The notes under the pieces: model-generated
What the model was told of the DNA's origin: nothing
Seen by the model: the letters and a program-made list of their open reading frames with translations, nothing else
Databases searched by the model: none
Assembly: GCF_013337185.1 (NCBI RefSeq)
Contig: NZ_SWDE01000001.1
Location: 930,001 to 994,000 of the forward strand
Reading direction: 5' to 3'
DNA: 64,000 nucleotides
Source of the DNA: Serratia proteamaculans
Lineage (GTDB): Bacteria; Pseudomonadota; Gammaproteobacteria; Enterobacterales; Enterobacteriaceae
Translations under genes and position numbers: made by a program
Shown here: piece by piece, positions 45,159-53,976 of the stretch
How positions within the stretch are numbered: position 1 is the first letter of the stretch
How the letters are laid out: the number at the start of each line of letters is the position of its first letter

Positions 45159-45335
45159 AGATATTTCCTTTATATTTTTGAGACGCCATAAGGCGATTGA
45201 GGTCTGTTTTTATTGGAAACTTACTTGGGCACTAGAGAAGGAAATTCGCGGAAGAAGAGGTATCTATGGGATATCACTAATACTGAGAACTGCTTTACTA
45301 AAACTGCTTTCATAAGGTCTGTACTACAAACCGAT
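45159..45335 (-). promoter_or_regulatory. cspA-type 5' leader with cold box
   Basis: On the minus strand CGGTTTGTAGTACAGACC (45333-45316) matches the cold box at the start of E. coli cspA mRNA (CGGTTTGACGTACAGACC) with two changes. AAAGCAGT and GGTATCTA-like blocks downstream are also shared. TATAAATA at about 45340-45349 is a good -10, giving a leader of about 175 nt. In E. coli this leader is a cis-acting thermosensor. Confidence 0.75.
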
Positions 45336-45602
45336 GACGCTATTTATACACGAGGGATTTATTTAAGCAAGCGTTATTTAAAATCATGTCCCTTCCCCCA
45401 CATCCGTATTACGCCATGTATCTTCAATCACTGTACCGCTGGCATCGGCACACATTTTGTTATTGTGTTGATGTTTTATTGTAATGAAACCTTAACATAA
45501 ACCTGACAAATCAATAAGTTCTCGACACCGGCATCGCCAAATTGCTAGGATCGCAATTGTGATCTATCGGATAATGACTTGTGTGATTGTGACAGGATAG
45601 TT

Positions 45603-46001
45603 ATGAATTATAATAAAATAATGGCCAGTGCAGCCTTTATCGCCAGCCTGACAGGGTGTCAGCCAACCCCACCAAGCTTTGTGAAAAATGCTAACGCATT
45701 GCTTGAAAAGCAAATTTCCCAGATTGCGAACGACAAAGCTCACTGTCAATACACCAGTAATAGCGGTTTTTGGCTGTCCGCATGCTTGTTGCCTGGCTCT
45801 CACCCCACCCCGCTATTCGCGTTGTTGGAACCGGAGGGTGTTATGCAAGCTAACGATAACCTGGCGATATTTGTGGTACCGATAAACGACGATGCACGTC
45901 ATTTTGCCAAACAATCCGGCTTCACCCTTCCGGTAACGGTACGGAAAATGCCGATAGATGCCGATAAAGTGATTAAATCCTTACCCTCCGCTGGCTTGTA
46001 A
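45603..46001 (+). CDS. Small lipoprotein of unknown function
   Basis: 132 aa from ATG 45603 (AGGA 5 nt upstream). The lipobox SLTGC (Cys19) follows a short hydrophobic stretch, with Gln at +2, so it is probably sorted to the outer membrane. Two further Cys (CQYTSN.. SACLLPG) could form a disulphide. It is not recognised and is divergent from the cold-shock gene. Confidence 0.65.
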   Translation: MNYNKIMASAAFIASLTGCQPTPPSFVKNANALLEKQISQIANDKAHCQYTSNSGFWLSACLLPGSHPTPLFALLEPEGVMQANDNLAIFVVPINDDARHFAKQSGFTLPVTVRKMPIDADKVIKSLPSAGL

Positions 46002-46036
46002 ATCAGGCGCTACAGAAGCAGGAGCGCCAGTCACGC

Positions 46037-46681
46037 TTAGCCAATGACCGCAATACCCAGCCGCTCCATTATCTGAAACACCTGGTCGCTGTCCAGCTTC
46101 ACGCCCTGCAGATCGGTGCTGCGCAGATCCAGCTCACCCAGTTCCGAGTTGGTCAAATCACAATGGGTAAAGTTGGCGGCACGCCAATCAAACGACGCAA
46201 ACTCGCCACCGGACAGATCCGAACCGCTAAATGTCGCACCGAGGATTTGCGCGCTGTTCCAGCGGTTTTCCCACAGCTCACACTTTTCCAGCACCACTTT
46301 CGAAAAATTGGCATAGCTCAGGTTGCTTTTGGTGATGTATGCGCTGCAAAACCAGGTGCGGGGGGTGATCATATTCATAAAGCTGGAGCCGCGAAAATCT
46401 GCACCCTGCGCTCGGCACTCACGGATTTCGATCCCTAACGCACTGGCGTTTCTGAAGTCCGCCATCGACAGGTCACAGTTTTTGAAACTGGCATCCTTCA
46501 ACAGCGCACGGCTGAAATTACCGCCCTGTTGGCTCTCGCGATCGTAAAACTGACAGTCGATAAATTCGGTCCCCGTCAGGTCGGTGCCCGAAAAATCGCA
46601 GTTGATAAAGCTGCCGTTTTCAATTTTTTCGCCGGTAAACCGGTTACGAGCAATCTTTTCACCATCCAACTTCAGCGTCAT
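46037..46681 (-). CDS. qnr: Chromosomal Qnr pentapeptide-repeat protein
   Basis: 214 aa, the QnrB length. The right-handed beta-helix is built of A(D/N)LxX repeats, and long stretches equal QnrB as I know it: FTGEKIEN, DLSMADFRN, ALGIEIREC, YITKSNLSYANFSKV and ending MERLGIAVIG. Qnr proteins bind DNA gyrase and topoisomerase IV and lower quinolone susceptibility. Serratia carry such a gene on the chromosome (SmaQnr type), so this is probably native and not acquired. A perfect LexA box lies just upstream. No plasmid or integron features are nearby. Confidence 0.93.
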   Translation of the reverse strand: MTLKLDGEKIARNRFTGEKIENGSFINCDFSGTDLTGTEFIDCQFYDRESQQGGNFSRALLKDASFKNCDLSMADFRNASALGIEIRECRAQGADFRGSSFMNMITPRTWFCSAYITKSNLSYANFSKVVLEKCELWENRWNSAQILGATFSGSDLSGGEFASFDWRAANFTHCDLTNSELGELDLRSTDLQGVKLDSDQVFQIMERLGIAVIG

Positions 46682-46691
46682 CGCACCACAC

Positions 46692-46707
46692 CTGTTTATT
46701 TATACAG
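46692..46707. promoter_or_regulatory. LexA (SOS) box of qnr
   Basis: CTGT-TTATTTAT-ACAG fits CTGT-N8-ACAG exactly, 11 bp upstream of the qnr ATG. Plasmid qnrB genes are SOS-induced through such a box in the same position, so quinolone damage should raise expression of this gene. Confidence 0.88.
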
Positions 46708-46806
46708 TCAGTGAGGCATTATAAGCAGATCTGCTGGCCGGTGAAAAACGTTTTGCCCGATTTTTTCCGCTTCACCGCACAAAAACCACCACACGAATGA
46801 GTCGGG

Positions 46807-47550
46807 TTAAGCCTGCCGCACCTGCAGGCGGTTCATGTTGACCCCGCCAGCCTGTGCCTGCAATACGCCCTGTTCAATCAACGCGTACAGACGGAAATTC
46901 AGAAAAGTATCGCCGACTCGGTAGGGTGAGTTCGCCATCGCGTTGCCCACCACTCTGGAACCTTGGGTATAGTCGTTCGGGCAATGCTGCAACAATAGCG
47001 TATCGTGGAAATCCTGGGTTTTTCCCTGAATCTCACCCTGAGCAAAGATCCGTACCGGTGCATTGTCCTGCAACAGGCGATGCCAATCGGCGATGAGCAT
47101 TACTTTATCTTCGGATGTCAACTCACGTCGCCGGATCCACAAAGATTCAAGCGTTTCAATCGGGCAGTACCCCGTGATATCACAGCCGACAAGTTCGGTG
47201 ACATTGACCACAAACACTGAGCGTTCCCCCAGCAAAGGTAACAGCGCCCGCAACATCAATTGCTCATCGGGATTGTCACCAATCCACAGGGTTACCTGCC
47301 CAGTGACCGCGGCCAGTTGCATTTTCAGGTTGTCCATCGCCATCAGGCGCTGGGGGGAAGTGTCCCATTCGGGGGCGTGAACAGATTGATGTAAATCTTG
47401 AAACCAGCGGGCCCGGGCTTGCAGACCCGGCTCGTCATCCAGTGCGCACAGCGGCCCAAATGACAGGTTATCGGTGAAATCCAGAACGTTCTCTCCCGGG
47501 TAAGCCAACCGTACGCAACCGCCCGAAAGTGCTATATGCACATCCTTCAT
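46807..47550 (-). CDS. DUF1835/DUF3658 protein
   Basis: 247 aa from ATG 47550 (GGAGGAG upstream; a TTG one codon earlier is also possible). The N-terminal part (IALSGGCVRLAYPGENVLDFTDNLSFGPL.. DDEPGLQARARWF) is a DUF1835 domain, and the C-terminal part resembles DUF3658. No enzymatic role is known. It has no signal peptide. It lies upstream of qnr on the same strand, 125 bp away, but qnr has its own LexA-controlled promoter. Confidence 0.72.
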   Translation of the reverse strand: MKDVHIALSGGCVRLAYPGENVLDFTDNLSFGPLCALDDEPGLQARARWFQDLHQSVHAPEWDTSPQRLMAMDNLKMQLAAVTGQVTLWIGDNPDEQLMLRALLPLLGERSVFVVNVTELVGCDITGYCPIETLESLWIRRRELTSEDKVMLIADWHRLLQDNAPVRIFAQGEIQGKTQDFHDTLLLQHCPNDYTQGSRVVGNAMANSPYRVGDTFLNFRLYALIEQGVLQAQAGGVNMNRLQVRQA

Positions 47551-47652
47551 CAATGCTCTCCTCCGCCTGTTCCCTAAAATAATCCTGAGGTGAATTTTGC
47601 CAACTTTTCCACAGGCTCTCTAGACAAAAAATCCGAATTTACCTGCCCGGAT

Positions 47653-47750
47653 GGCACAAAAAAACCGCCCTTGGGCGGTTAATTATCGCTGGCGGAATTT
47701 ATTTCAGCGCTTCCTGGATCGCATCAGCCATCGGGCCAATGTGCTTTTCA
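47653..47750. repeat. 98-bp direct repeat, copy A (with gene-end remnant and terminator)
   Basis: This is about 95% identical (5 mismatches) to 48992-49089. It carries the terminator AACCGCCCTTGGGCGGTT (47663-47680) and a copy of the last 16 or so codons of the 69-aa gene (..KHIGPMADAIQEALK, 47749-47699, minus strand). It abuts the 3' end of the SMP-30-like gene, whose stop codon lies at the junction. Confidence 0.9.
47699..47749 (-). pseudogene. Truncated duplicate of the C-terminus of the 69-aa protein
   Basis: The minus-strand frame reads KHIGPMADAIQEALK and a stop, identical to the end of the intact gene at 49038-49247, but has no start of its own. It is the coding part of repeat copy A and would be transcribed as 3' UTR of the SMP-30-like gene. 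Confidence 0.82.
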
Positions 47751-48851
47751 TGGCGACCCGGCGACATTCTGGCCATCGCTAAACGCCACCTTGACGATGC
47801 TAAACTCGCGCGTGCTATCAGCATTGGCCGTATCGGCAAAGAGACGAGGATAACGTGAATTGACGACCCAAACCTCGCCATCCTTGACGGCCGCCGCAGT
47901 GGGTCCATCCAATCCCGGCGGAGTGGCAACCGCGGTAATACGGGCGCTAGTCCAGCCGTCGGATGAAGAAAGCAGCGTCACATCCCCCGACATGCCCCGC
48001 CCGGCGCCAGGGAAAGACTGTACCACCACCAGGGTGTCAGGGCTTTTGAGACGTAACCCGTCGGGCCCTTTCAGACGCTGTGGCAGCTTGATTTCGCTTA
48101 GCGCGTGCGTTCCATCCAGCGCCACCTTCCACAACAGACCACGGGAATAGTCCCCGGCGATCAGATAGCCGTCCGGGTGGTAAACAATGCCGTTGAGATA
48201 GGGTTTTGCCCCCGACGCCGCAGTGGTCGTGACGGGCATCAGGCGTTCGGAACGCACCAGTATCGAAACCGCCTTGGTTGTCTGGTCGATTTTATAAATC
48301 TGTGGTTGAAAGCTATCGGTAACGTAGACATTGCCTTGCGCATCGATGGCCAGATCGTTGGCGAGCGTCGGTCCTTTGCTCAACGGCGAGAAATCATAGA
48401 CATGCTGCAGTGCACCGGTGTTGAGATCAAACTCAAGCACCTGAGCGACACGATTGCGCATACCGGGTGAAGATTTGAGCGCAATGCCTACATCTTCGTT
48501 GCAGACCAGCACGCGGTTGCGCGCTGCGTCAACGACAATACCGGAAGTGGTGATTTGTGAACGACTGGCGGCGAAACGCCTGTAACGCCCATCCTCATAA
48601 ACCAGGCCAATCTGCCCGCCGCGCAGCGACGAAACCAGAAACGCCCCGGCACGTTCATTCCAGGCAATGCTCTCGGGATATCCCCCAGCGACATCGGGGA
48701 CAAAGGTGATAACCTGGCCCTGGCCCTGGCCCTGGCCCTGGCCCTGGCCCTGGGCCGGCGCGGCAGCTGCAAAGAACAAGACGAAGCTGACCAGCAGCGT
48801 AATCCCACCAAGGCGCAGCGCTAAAGCTGATGATACGGTGTTCTGGAACAT
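47748..48851 (-). CDS. Exported SMP-30/gluconolactonase-like beta-propeller protein
   Basis: About 367 aa from ATG 48851; an ATG at 48884 in frame is an alternative, and both ribosome binding sites are weak. A Sec signal (..GGITLLVSFVLFFAAAAPA) is followed by six Gly-Gln dipeptides and a beta-propeller with NHL/SMP-30-like blades (DLAIDAQGNVYVTDSFQPQIYKID, LNGIVYHPDGYLIAGDYSRG). It may be a periplasmic lactonase or a sugar-binding protein. The TGA stop sits at the edge of the 98-bp repeat, so the gene appears to have been inserted next to the 69-aa gene. Confidence 0.7.
   Translation of the reverse strand: MFQNTVSSALALRLGGITLLVSFVLFFAAAAPAQGQGQGQGQGQGQVITFVPDVAGGYPESIAWNERAGAFLVSSLRGGQIGLVYEDGRYRRFAASRSQITTSGIVVDAARNRVLVCNEDVGIALKSSPGMRNRVAQVLEFDLNTGALQHVYDFSPLSKGPTLANDLAIDAQGNVYVTDSFQPQIYKIDQTTKAVSILVRSERLMPVTTTAASGAKPYLNGIVYHPDGYLIAGDYSRGLLWKVALDGTHALSEIKLPQRLKGPDGLRLKSPDTLVVVQSFPGAGRGMSGDVTLLSSSDGWTSARITAVATPPGLDGPTAAAVKDGEVWVVNSRYPRLFADTANADSTREFSIVKVAFSDGQNVAGSP
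48713..48753. repeat. CCTGGC hexanucleotide repeat
   Basis: Six perfect CCTGGC units plus a partial seventh encode the (Gln-Gly) linker right after the signal peptide of the SMP-30-like protein. Copy number can change without altering frame. Confidence 0.85.
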
Positions 48852-48991
48852 GACGGGAAACCTGGTAATTAACCGGATCTGCATAGTAGGTTGGGGCTGA
48901 AAACAGCACTAGTAGGAAAAAAGGCAATACGCTAATGAAAAAATCGCAGCAATCGTGCGGTGGGTTGCTCAACGGGGTTCGCCAGCAAAAC

Positions 48992-49089
48992 GGCACAAAA
49001 AAACCGCCCTTGGGCGGTTGATTATCGCTGGCAGGATTTATTTCAGCGCTTCCTGGATGGCATCAGCCATCGGGCCAATGTGTTTTTCA
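48992..49089. repeat. 98-bp direct repeat, copy B (parental copy)
   Basis: It contains the terminator (49002-49019) and 3' end of the intact 69-aa gene. Offset from copy A is 1339 bp. As it belongs to a complete gene, it is the likely source of the duplication. Confidence 0.9.
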
Positions 49090-49247
49090 GCAGCTTTCAG
49101 CTGAAAATCCACGCCGTTACCGTCGTTGGTATCAGACAGCGTGGCCTTGATCAGTTCCAGCGCCGCTTGCACCGCCACCAGTCTTTTATGCTGCTCATCC
49201 GTGATCGGTTTGGAGCTCATCGTCGTCGGATAGTATTGCTCTAACAT
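49038..49247 (-). CDS. Small helical protein of unknown function, 69 aa
   Basis: ATG 49247 has AAGGAGA 7 nt upstream. The protein is helical and soluble (DEQHKRLVAVQAALELIKATL.. AAEKHIGPMADAIQEALK), without Cys or a signal. A strong terminator follows. It is not recognised by name. Its last codons and terminator are duplicated at 47653-47750. Confidence 0.72.
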   Translation of the reverse strand: MLEQYYPTTMSSKPITDEQHKRLVAVQAALELIKATLSDTNDGNGVDFQLKAAEKHIGPMADAIQEALK

Positions 49248-49421
49248 CGTTCTCTCCTTGTGATTAGGCTAGTGGCTAACTTAACAGAATTTAAAGATAT
49301 TTCTAATGGATCGAGCCACAGAATCCACATTCTCTGCGGCGATGTATGCCCTGGGCAAATCAACATGGTGAATAAGTGAACTATAATTGGGCGAACTGAG
49401 GTTTTCAGCAGGTAGCCCATT

Positions 49422-49772
49422 ATGTCATTTCAAGGTAGTTGTCACTGCGGCGCCGTCACCTTTACGGTGAACGCCGATCTGCCCCATGAGGCTCTAAGTT
49501 GCAACTGTTCAATCTGTCGCCGTAAAGGCATGCTGCTGGCGTTTTTCCCGATCGACAGTTTTGTGCTGAACAGCGGGGAAGACCAAATTCGCGGTTATAC
49601 CTTTAACAAACACATCATTCAGCACCAGTTCTGCCAGACCTGCGGTACTGAGGCTTTTGCCTACGGAAAAGGCCCGGACGGTGCGGCCATGTGCGCCGTC
49701 AATCTTCGTTGCGTGCCGGAATTGGCACTGGACTCCTTGAAAATCCACCCGTTTGACGGCGCCAGCGCCTGA
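49422..49772 (+). CDS. GFA-family zinc-binding protein
   Basis: 116 aa. CHCGAVTF (Cys7 and Cys9), CNCSICRRKG and FCQTCGTEAF give the Cys zinc sites of the GFA (glutathione-dependent formaldehyde-activating) fold. Most members are of unknown substrate. Monocistronic; a hairpin (49781-49802) separates it from rhaM. Confidence 0.82.
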   Translation: MSFQGSCHCGAVTFTVNADLPHEALSCNCSICRRKGMLLAFFPIDSFVLNSGEDQIRGYTFNKHIIQHQFCQTCGTEAFAYGKGPDGAAMCAVNLRCVPELALDSLKIHPFDGASA

Positions 49773-49780
49773 ATGGCAAT

Positions 49781-49802
49781 CAGGCGGGATATCCCCCGCC
49801 TG
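49781..49802. terminator. Hairpin between the GFA gene and rhaM
   Basis: CAGGCGGG (49781-49788) pairs perfectly with CCCGCCTG (49795-49802) around a 6-nt loop, between convergent genes. There is no clear T-run, so strength is uncertain. Confidence 0.6.
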
Positions 49803-49806
49803 CGTA

Positions 49807-50121
49807 CTACTCCAGATAAAACACTTCGGTTAACGCCTCGCTCACCGGGCTGTTATCGGCATGGCTGGGCATCAGTTCACGCATCGACAACCACCAGCGT
49901 TGACATACCTCGGTAGCGGCGACGGCCTGCCAGCGTGCTTCTGACTCAATCTCCACCACCGCGAACAGCAGGTTGCGGCCGCTATCAAGGAAGATACTGT
50001 AGTGATGCGCCCCATATTGCTTTAAGGTTTGCGCCAACTCCGGCCAGATTGACGTATGGCGACGCTGATATTCCTGATGTGCATCGGGGTGTATCTGCAT
50101 GACAAACGCCTTGCGGATCAT
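49807..50121 (-). CDS. rhaM: L-rhamnose mutarotase
   Basis: 104 aa, the RhaM/YiiL length. The signature stretches [39 protein letters not shown] and [12 protein letters not shown] carry the active-site His, Tyr and Trp. It interconverts alpha and beta anomers of L-rhamnose. Its ATG overlaps the rhaD stop (ATGA); last gene of rhaBADM. Confidence 0.92.
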   Translation of the reverse strand: MIRKAFVMQIHPDAHQEYQRRHTSIWPELAQTLKQYGAHHYSIFLDSGRNLLFAVVEIESEARWQAVAATEVCQRWWLSMRELMPSHADNSPVSEALTEVFYLE

Positions 50122-50954
50122 AGCTCACGCACCACATTCAGCGCCGCCGCCCAGGGCTTAACCTCGAAGCGTTCACCGAGCGCGATCAACTGCGCTTTAC
50201 TGATGGTTTGCTTCATGCCGTTCATCGACAGCACCTTCACCAACACCTGAGCCGATTTTTCCGCGGTGTCGATCAACCCAAAGGCCTCGTCCAAAGAAGG
50301 GCCGCTGGCGAAAATACCGTGGAACGGCCACAGAACCAACGAGTGCGAACCCATCTGCTGCGAGGTTTGCTCACCAATGCCGTCGGTACCCGGCACCATC
50401 CAGGGCACAATACCCACGCCGTCCGGGAACACCACCAGGCATTCGGTACTCCCTTCCCACAGCATGCGGGTGAAACTCGCCGAGTCCAGCTCCAGCACGT
50501 AGCTCAGGGCGATCAGGTTGGTGGCGTGGCAGTGCATAATCACCCGGTCACGCCCGTCGGTCAGGGTTTTGCGCACGCAGTGTGACTGCAAGTGCGAGGC
50601 CAGCTCCGACGTCGGCAAGCCGCCGTTGGTCAACCCCCAGTGAATACTGTAGGCGTGGCCATCTTCGCTAATGCGCAGCAATACCAGGCTGTCGGCCGGA
50701 TCGAGCTGTACATTGCGGAAAAACTTGCCGGAGCCGGTCACCAGGAACCAACAGTTGGCCAGTTCCACCGCCGGTTGGCTCAGTTCGACACGGCGCGGTT
50801 GCGGATAAAAATCCGCCGCGTACGGCTGCACCTCTTCATCCAGCAGGCGCAGGCTGACGTTACCGCCGTTGCGCTCATCCCAGCCTTTCAGCCACATATC
50901 CGCGGTGGCTTTCACCATGCCCTGAACAAACCATGAAGAAAGAAGTTGTTGCAT
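50118..50954 (-). CDS. rhaD: Rhamnulose-1-phosphate aldolase
   Basis: 278 aa, class II aldolase. [35 protein letters not shown] at the N-terminus and [10 protein letters not shown] (zinc His pair) match RhaD of E. coli (274 aa). It splits L-rhamnulose 1-phosphate to dihydroxyacetone phosphate and L-lactaldehyde; the lactaldehyde is a substrate for AldA, encoded 6 kb away. Confidence 0.92.
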   Translation of the reverse strand: MQQLLSSWFVQGMVKATADMWLKGWDERNGGNVSLRLLDEEVQPYAADFYPQPRRVELSQPAVELANCWFLVTGSGKFFRNVQLDPADSLVLLRISEDGHAYSIHWGLTNGGLPTSELASHLQSHCVRKTLTDGRDRVIMHCHATNLIALSYVLELDSASFTRMLWEGSTECLVVFPDGVGIVPWMVPGTDGIGEQTSQQMGSHSLVLWPFHGIFASGPSLDEAFGLIDTAEKSAQVLVKVLSMNGMKQTISKAQLIALGERFEVKPWAAALNVVREL

Positions 50955-50963
50955 ACGGCACCC

Positions 50964-52220
50964 TTAACGTTGATTGAGAATTTGTTTTTCGTATTGGCGA
51001 ACTTCGCCCAGCCAGCCGGCATCGGCGGGCACCTCATGGCGCAGGCAGTACATCTCCCAAATTGCCTGCCACGGCAGCGATTTCTGCTCTTCCAGCATCG
51101 CCAACCGCGCGGTGTAGTCGCCGTCATTTTCCAGACGACGCAGTAATTCCACCGGCTCCAACAACGCGCGCAGCAGTGCCTTGCGGGCATTGCGCGTGCC
51201 GATCACCCAGGCAGCGATGCGGTTGATTGAGGCATCAAAGAAATCGAGGCCGATATGCACCTTGTCGAACAGACCGTGACGCACAATTTCGTGGGCGATG
51301 GCCTGGGTTTCGTCATCCAGCAGCACCACGTGGTCGCTGTCCCAGCGCACCGGACGGCTGACGTGCAGCAACAGACGCGGCACGAACAGCATGGCGGTAG
51401 AAATTTTGTCGGAAATCACCTCGGTCGGGTGGAAATGTCCGGCATCCAGCGTCAGCGCTACCTGGCGGCTGGTGGCATAACCCAGATAAAACTCGTTGGA
51501 GCCGACGGTGTAGCTTTCTGCGCCAATACCGAACAGTTTGCTTTCCACCGCGTCGATATGGTGGCGGGGATCCAGCGGTTGGCTAATCACCTCATCCAGC
51601 GCGCTTAGCAGGCGTTGGCGCGGCGCCATTCGATCGACGGTGAGGTCTTTCATGCCATCCGGCACCCAAATATTCATCACCGACGGCGTGCCAAGCTGTT
51701 CGCCGAAATAGGCCGAAACCCGGCGGCTGGCCTGGCAATGTTCAATCCAAAAGCGCCGAATCGCCGGATCGGCATGGGCCAAAGTGAAGCCGTCACTGCT
51801 CAAAGGGTGTGAAAAACAGCTCGGGTTAAAATCCAGCCCCAGCCCCTGCGCCCTGGCCCATTCCACCCAGTGGCTAAAATGCGCCGGTTCAATGGCGTTA
51901 CGCTCCACCGGTACCTCGCTTTCCAGATAGATCGCATGCAGGTTCACCCGCTTTGGTCCTGGGATCAGCGACATGGCCCGCTGCAGGTCGGCGCGCAACT
52001 GGTTGGCGTTGGTTGCCCGGCCCGGATAATTGCCGGTGGCCTGAATACCGCCGGTCAGCGCCCCCTGCGGATTTTCAAAACCGCGTACGTCATCGCCCTG
52101 CCAGCAGTGCATTGAGATCGGGATGGCATCCAATTGCGCCAACGCCTGCTCGACGTCGATGCCGAGATCCTCAAAACGCGTTTTGGCGAACTCATACGCC
52201 TGTTCAATAAGTCGGGTCAT
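50964..52220 (-). CDS. rhaA: L-rhamnose isomerase
   Basis: 418 aa from ATG 52220, preceded by AAGGAGC. Very close to E. coli Rha[52 protein letters not shown], and a metal site region [14 protein letters not shown]. It converts L-rhamnose to L-rhamnulose with Mn2+. Its start overlaps the rhaB stop by 3 bases. Confidence 0.95.
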   Translation of the reverse strand: MTRLIEQAYEFAKTRFEDLGIDVEQALAQLDAIPISMHCWQGDDVRGFENPQGALTGGIQATGNYPGRATNANQLRADLQRAMSLIPGPKRVNLHAIYLESEVPVERNAIEPAHFSHWVEWARAQGLGLDFNPSCFSHPLSSDGFTLAHADPAIRRFWIEHCQASRRVSAYFGEQLGTPSVMNIWVPDGMKDLTVDRMAPRQRLLSALDEVISQPLDPRHHIDAVESKLFGIGAESYTVGSNEFYLGYATSRQVALTLDAGHFHPTEVISDKISTAMLFVPRLLLHVSRPVRWDSDHVVLLDDETQAIAHEIVRHGLFDKVHIGLDFFDASINRIAAWVIGTRNARKALLRALLEPVELLRRLENDGDYTARLAMLEEQKSLPWQAIWEMYCLRHEVPADAGWLGEVRQYEKQILNQR

Positions 52221-53689
52221 AAGCAAAGCTCCTTGGTCGCGGGATTAAGCGTCTGAAACCGCCGCCAGTTGGCCGTAAAGGCCTCGAACGGCTGCGGTGA
52301 AAAAGTCTGTTGCGGGAAGTTGTCGGCCACCAATTGCCGGAAAGCGGCGACATCTGCCACCTCACCCAGCGCGATCAATTGGCTGCCGATATTGCCCAGC
52401 GTAGAGGCTTCGACTGGCCCGGCCGACAACGGGATACCGCAGGCGTCGGCACAAAGCTGGTTGAGTAACGGATTCTGGCTACCCCCACCGACGATATGCA
52501 GATGGCTGAAGGGGTGCTCGCGCAGAGCCTGTAATTCGCCCAGCACCTGCCTATACAGCAGCGCCAGGCTGTCGAAAATACAGCGCGCCAGCGCCGGGGG
52601 CGTTTGCGGTGTCGGCATTCCCTGCTCCACGCAGGCCTGCCGGATCTCTTGCACCATCGATGTCGGGTTGATAAAGCGCGGGTGGTTGGGGTTGATTAGC
52701 GATCGGCAGCCCGGCTGCGCCGCCGCCTGTTCAACCAGTTGGCACAGGTCGGTCACATTCAGTTCCTCGCACACCCGTTGTAGCAGCCACAGGCCCATGA
52801 TGTTTTTCAACACCCGATACCGCCCTTCCACGCCGCCCTCGTTGGTGATATTGGCCGCCAGCGCCGCCGCGCCAATGTAAGGATGCTGGCTCTCAAAGCC
52901 CATCAACGACCAGGTACCAGAGCTGAGGTAGGCGGCATGTTGACTTCGTAGCGGCGTTGCCAGTACGGCGCTGGCGGTGTCATGAGTGGCCACCGCAATC
53001 ACCGGCACTTGCGCCCCACTGGCCGTCCGCCAATGGCCGAGGGTGTTGCCCGGCGGGGTCGGACGACCGAACCAGGCCGCTTTGGCACCGGCCCAGGTCA
53101 GCAGTTCCGAGTCCCAGTCGCCGCTGTGAATATTCAGCAATTGGCTGGTGGTGGCGTTGGTGTATTCCCAGTTCAATTGCCCGGTAAGCCGATAATGCAG
53201 GTAATCCGGGATCAACAAGGCATGGGCGACGCTGGCCAGCAATTCAGAATGGCGCTGGCTAAAGGCACGCAGTTGGTAAAGGGTATTAAAAGGCAAGAAC
53301 TGGATGCCGGTGCGCTGATACAGCCATTGCGCCCCCAACTCGTGCTGCGCCTGTTGCATCAGCCCGTGAGTGCGAGCGTCGCGGTAGGCGACCGGTAGCC
53401 CGACGCGCCGCCCCTGGCTATCGAGCAGCAGATAATCCACGCCCCAGGTATCGATACCGATGCTGTCCGGCGTGACGCCCTGCTGGTCCAACTGCTGCAA
53501 CCCCTGACGTATGGCGTGCTCCAGCCCGTCGATATCCCAGCAGTCGTGGCCGTCATTCGACACCAGATGATTACTGAAGCGGCTGATTTCCTGCAGGCTG
53601 ATTGTCCGGTCGTCGGATTGATAGCGCCCCAGCATCACACGGCCGCTGGAGGCACCAAGATCGATGGAGACAATATTGCGAGTGGTCAT
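52217..53689 (-). CDS. rhaB: Rhamnulokinase
   Basis: 490 aa, FGGY kinase family. [16 protein letters not shown] (phosphate 1 region), [16 protein letters not shown] and [18 protein letters not shown] (adenosine region) are clear. It phosphorylates L-rhamnulose at O1. First gene of rhaBADM, divergent from rhaS over a 287-bp regulatory gap. Confidence 0.94.
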   Translation of the reverse strand: MTTRNIVSIDLGASSGRVMLGRYQSDDRTISLQEISRFSNHLVSNDGHDCWDIDGLEHAIRQGLQQLDQQGVTPDSIGIDTWGVDYLLLDSQGRRVGLPVAYRDARTHGLMQQAQHELGAQWLYQRTGIQFLPFNTLYQLRAFSQRHSELLASVAHALLIPDYLHYRLTGQLNWEYTNATTSQLLNIHSGDWDSELLTWAGAKAAWFGRPTPPGNTLGHWRTASGAQVPVIAVATHDTASAVLATPLRSQHAAYLSSGTWSLMGFESQHPYIGAAALAANITNEGGVEGRYRVLKNIMGLWLLQRVCEELNVTDLCQLVEQAAAQPGCRSLINPNHPRFINPTSMVQEIRQACVEQGMPTPQTPPALARCIFDSLALLYRQVLGELQALREHPFSHLHIVGGGSQNPLLNQLCADACGIPLSAGPVEASTLGNIGSQLIALGEVADVAAFRQLVADNFPQQTFSPQPFEAFTANWRRFQTLNPATKELCL

Positions 53690-53797
53690 GGGGTGGCTTC
53701 CTGATGAATCGATGGCATCAGTCTAAAACCCCAGATAAACGGCACCTTATCACCACTGCCAGCCCATCAGGCGGGCTGGCAATACGGCAAAGATTTA

Positions 53798-53813
53798 CGC
53801 GATACAGCTCACA
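53798..53813. promoter_or_regulatory. CRP-like site in the rhaB-rhaS region
   Basis: CGCGA-TACAGC-TCACA reads on the other strand as TGTGA-GCTGTA-TCGCG, two mismatches from consensus. E. coli rhaBAD needs CRP upstream of RhaS sites, so position is sensible. The RhaS/RhaR half-sites themselves could not be fixed by eye in the 53690-53976 gap. Confidence 0.42.
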
Positions 53814-53976
53814 TTTTGTTTTTTTACCGCCTGTGACGCTGCGCGCACTTTGGCACTTTTCCGCACCTTTCTTGATAAATGAACGTCGTATGACAGCTTT
53901 TTGCGTTGCAAATTAAAGGCGACCACCCGACGCCTCCTTTAGTATCTGTTACAAATTGGTTAACGGAGATCGAAAG

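Noticed and set aside
45031..45500. Plus-strand frames opposite the cold-shock gene and its leader
   Set aside because: They overlap the cspA-type gene and its cold box; the product is low in plausibility and has no ribosome binding site.
47699..47929. 76-codon minus-strand frame ending in the duplicated tail
   Set aside because: Only the last 16 or so codons derive from a gene; the rest is out-of-frame sequence of the SMP-30-like gene. Listed as a remnant instead.
47653..49089. Insertion sequence between the two 98-bp repeats
   Set aside because: No transposase and no terminal inverted repeats; the enclosed gene is an exported beta-propeller. The repeats are copies of a neighbour's gene end.
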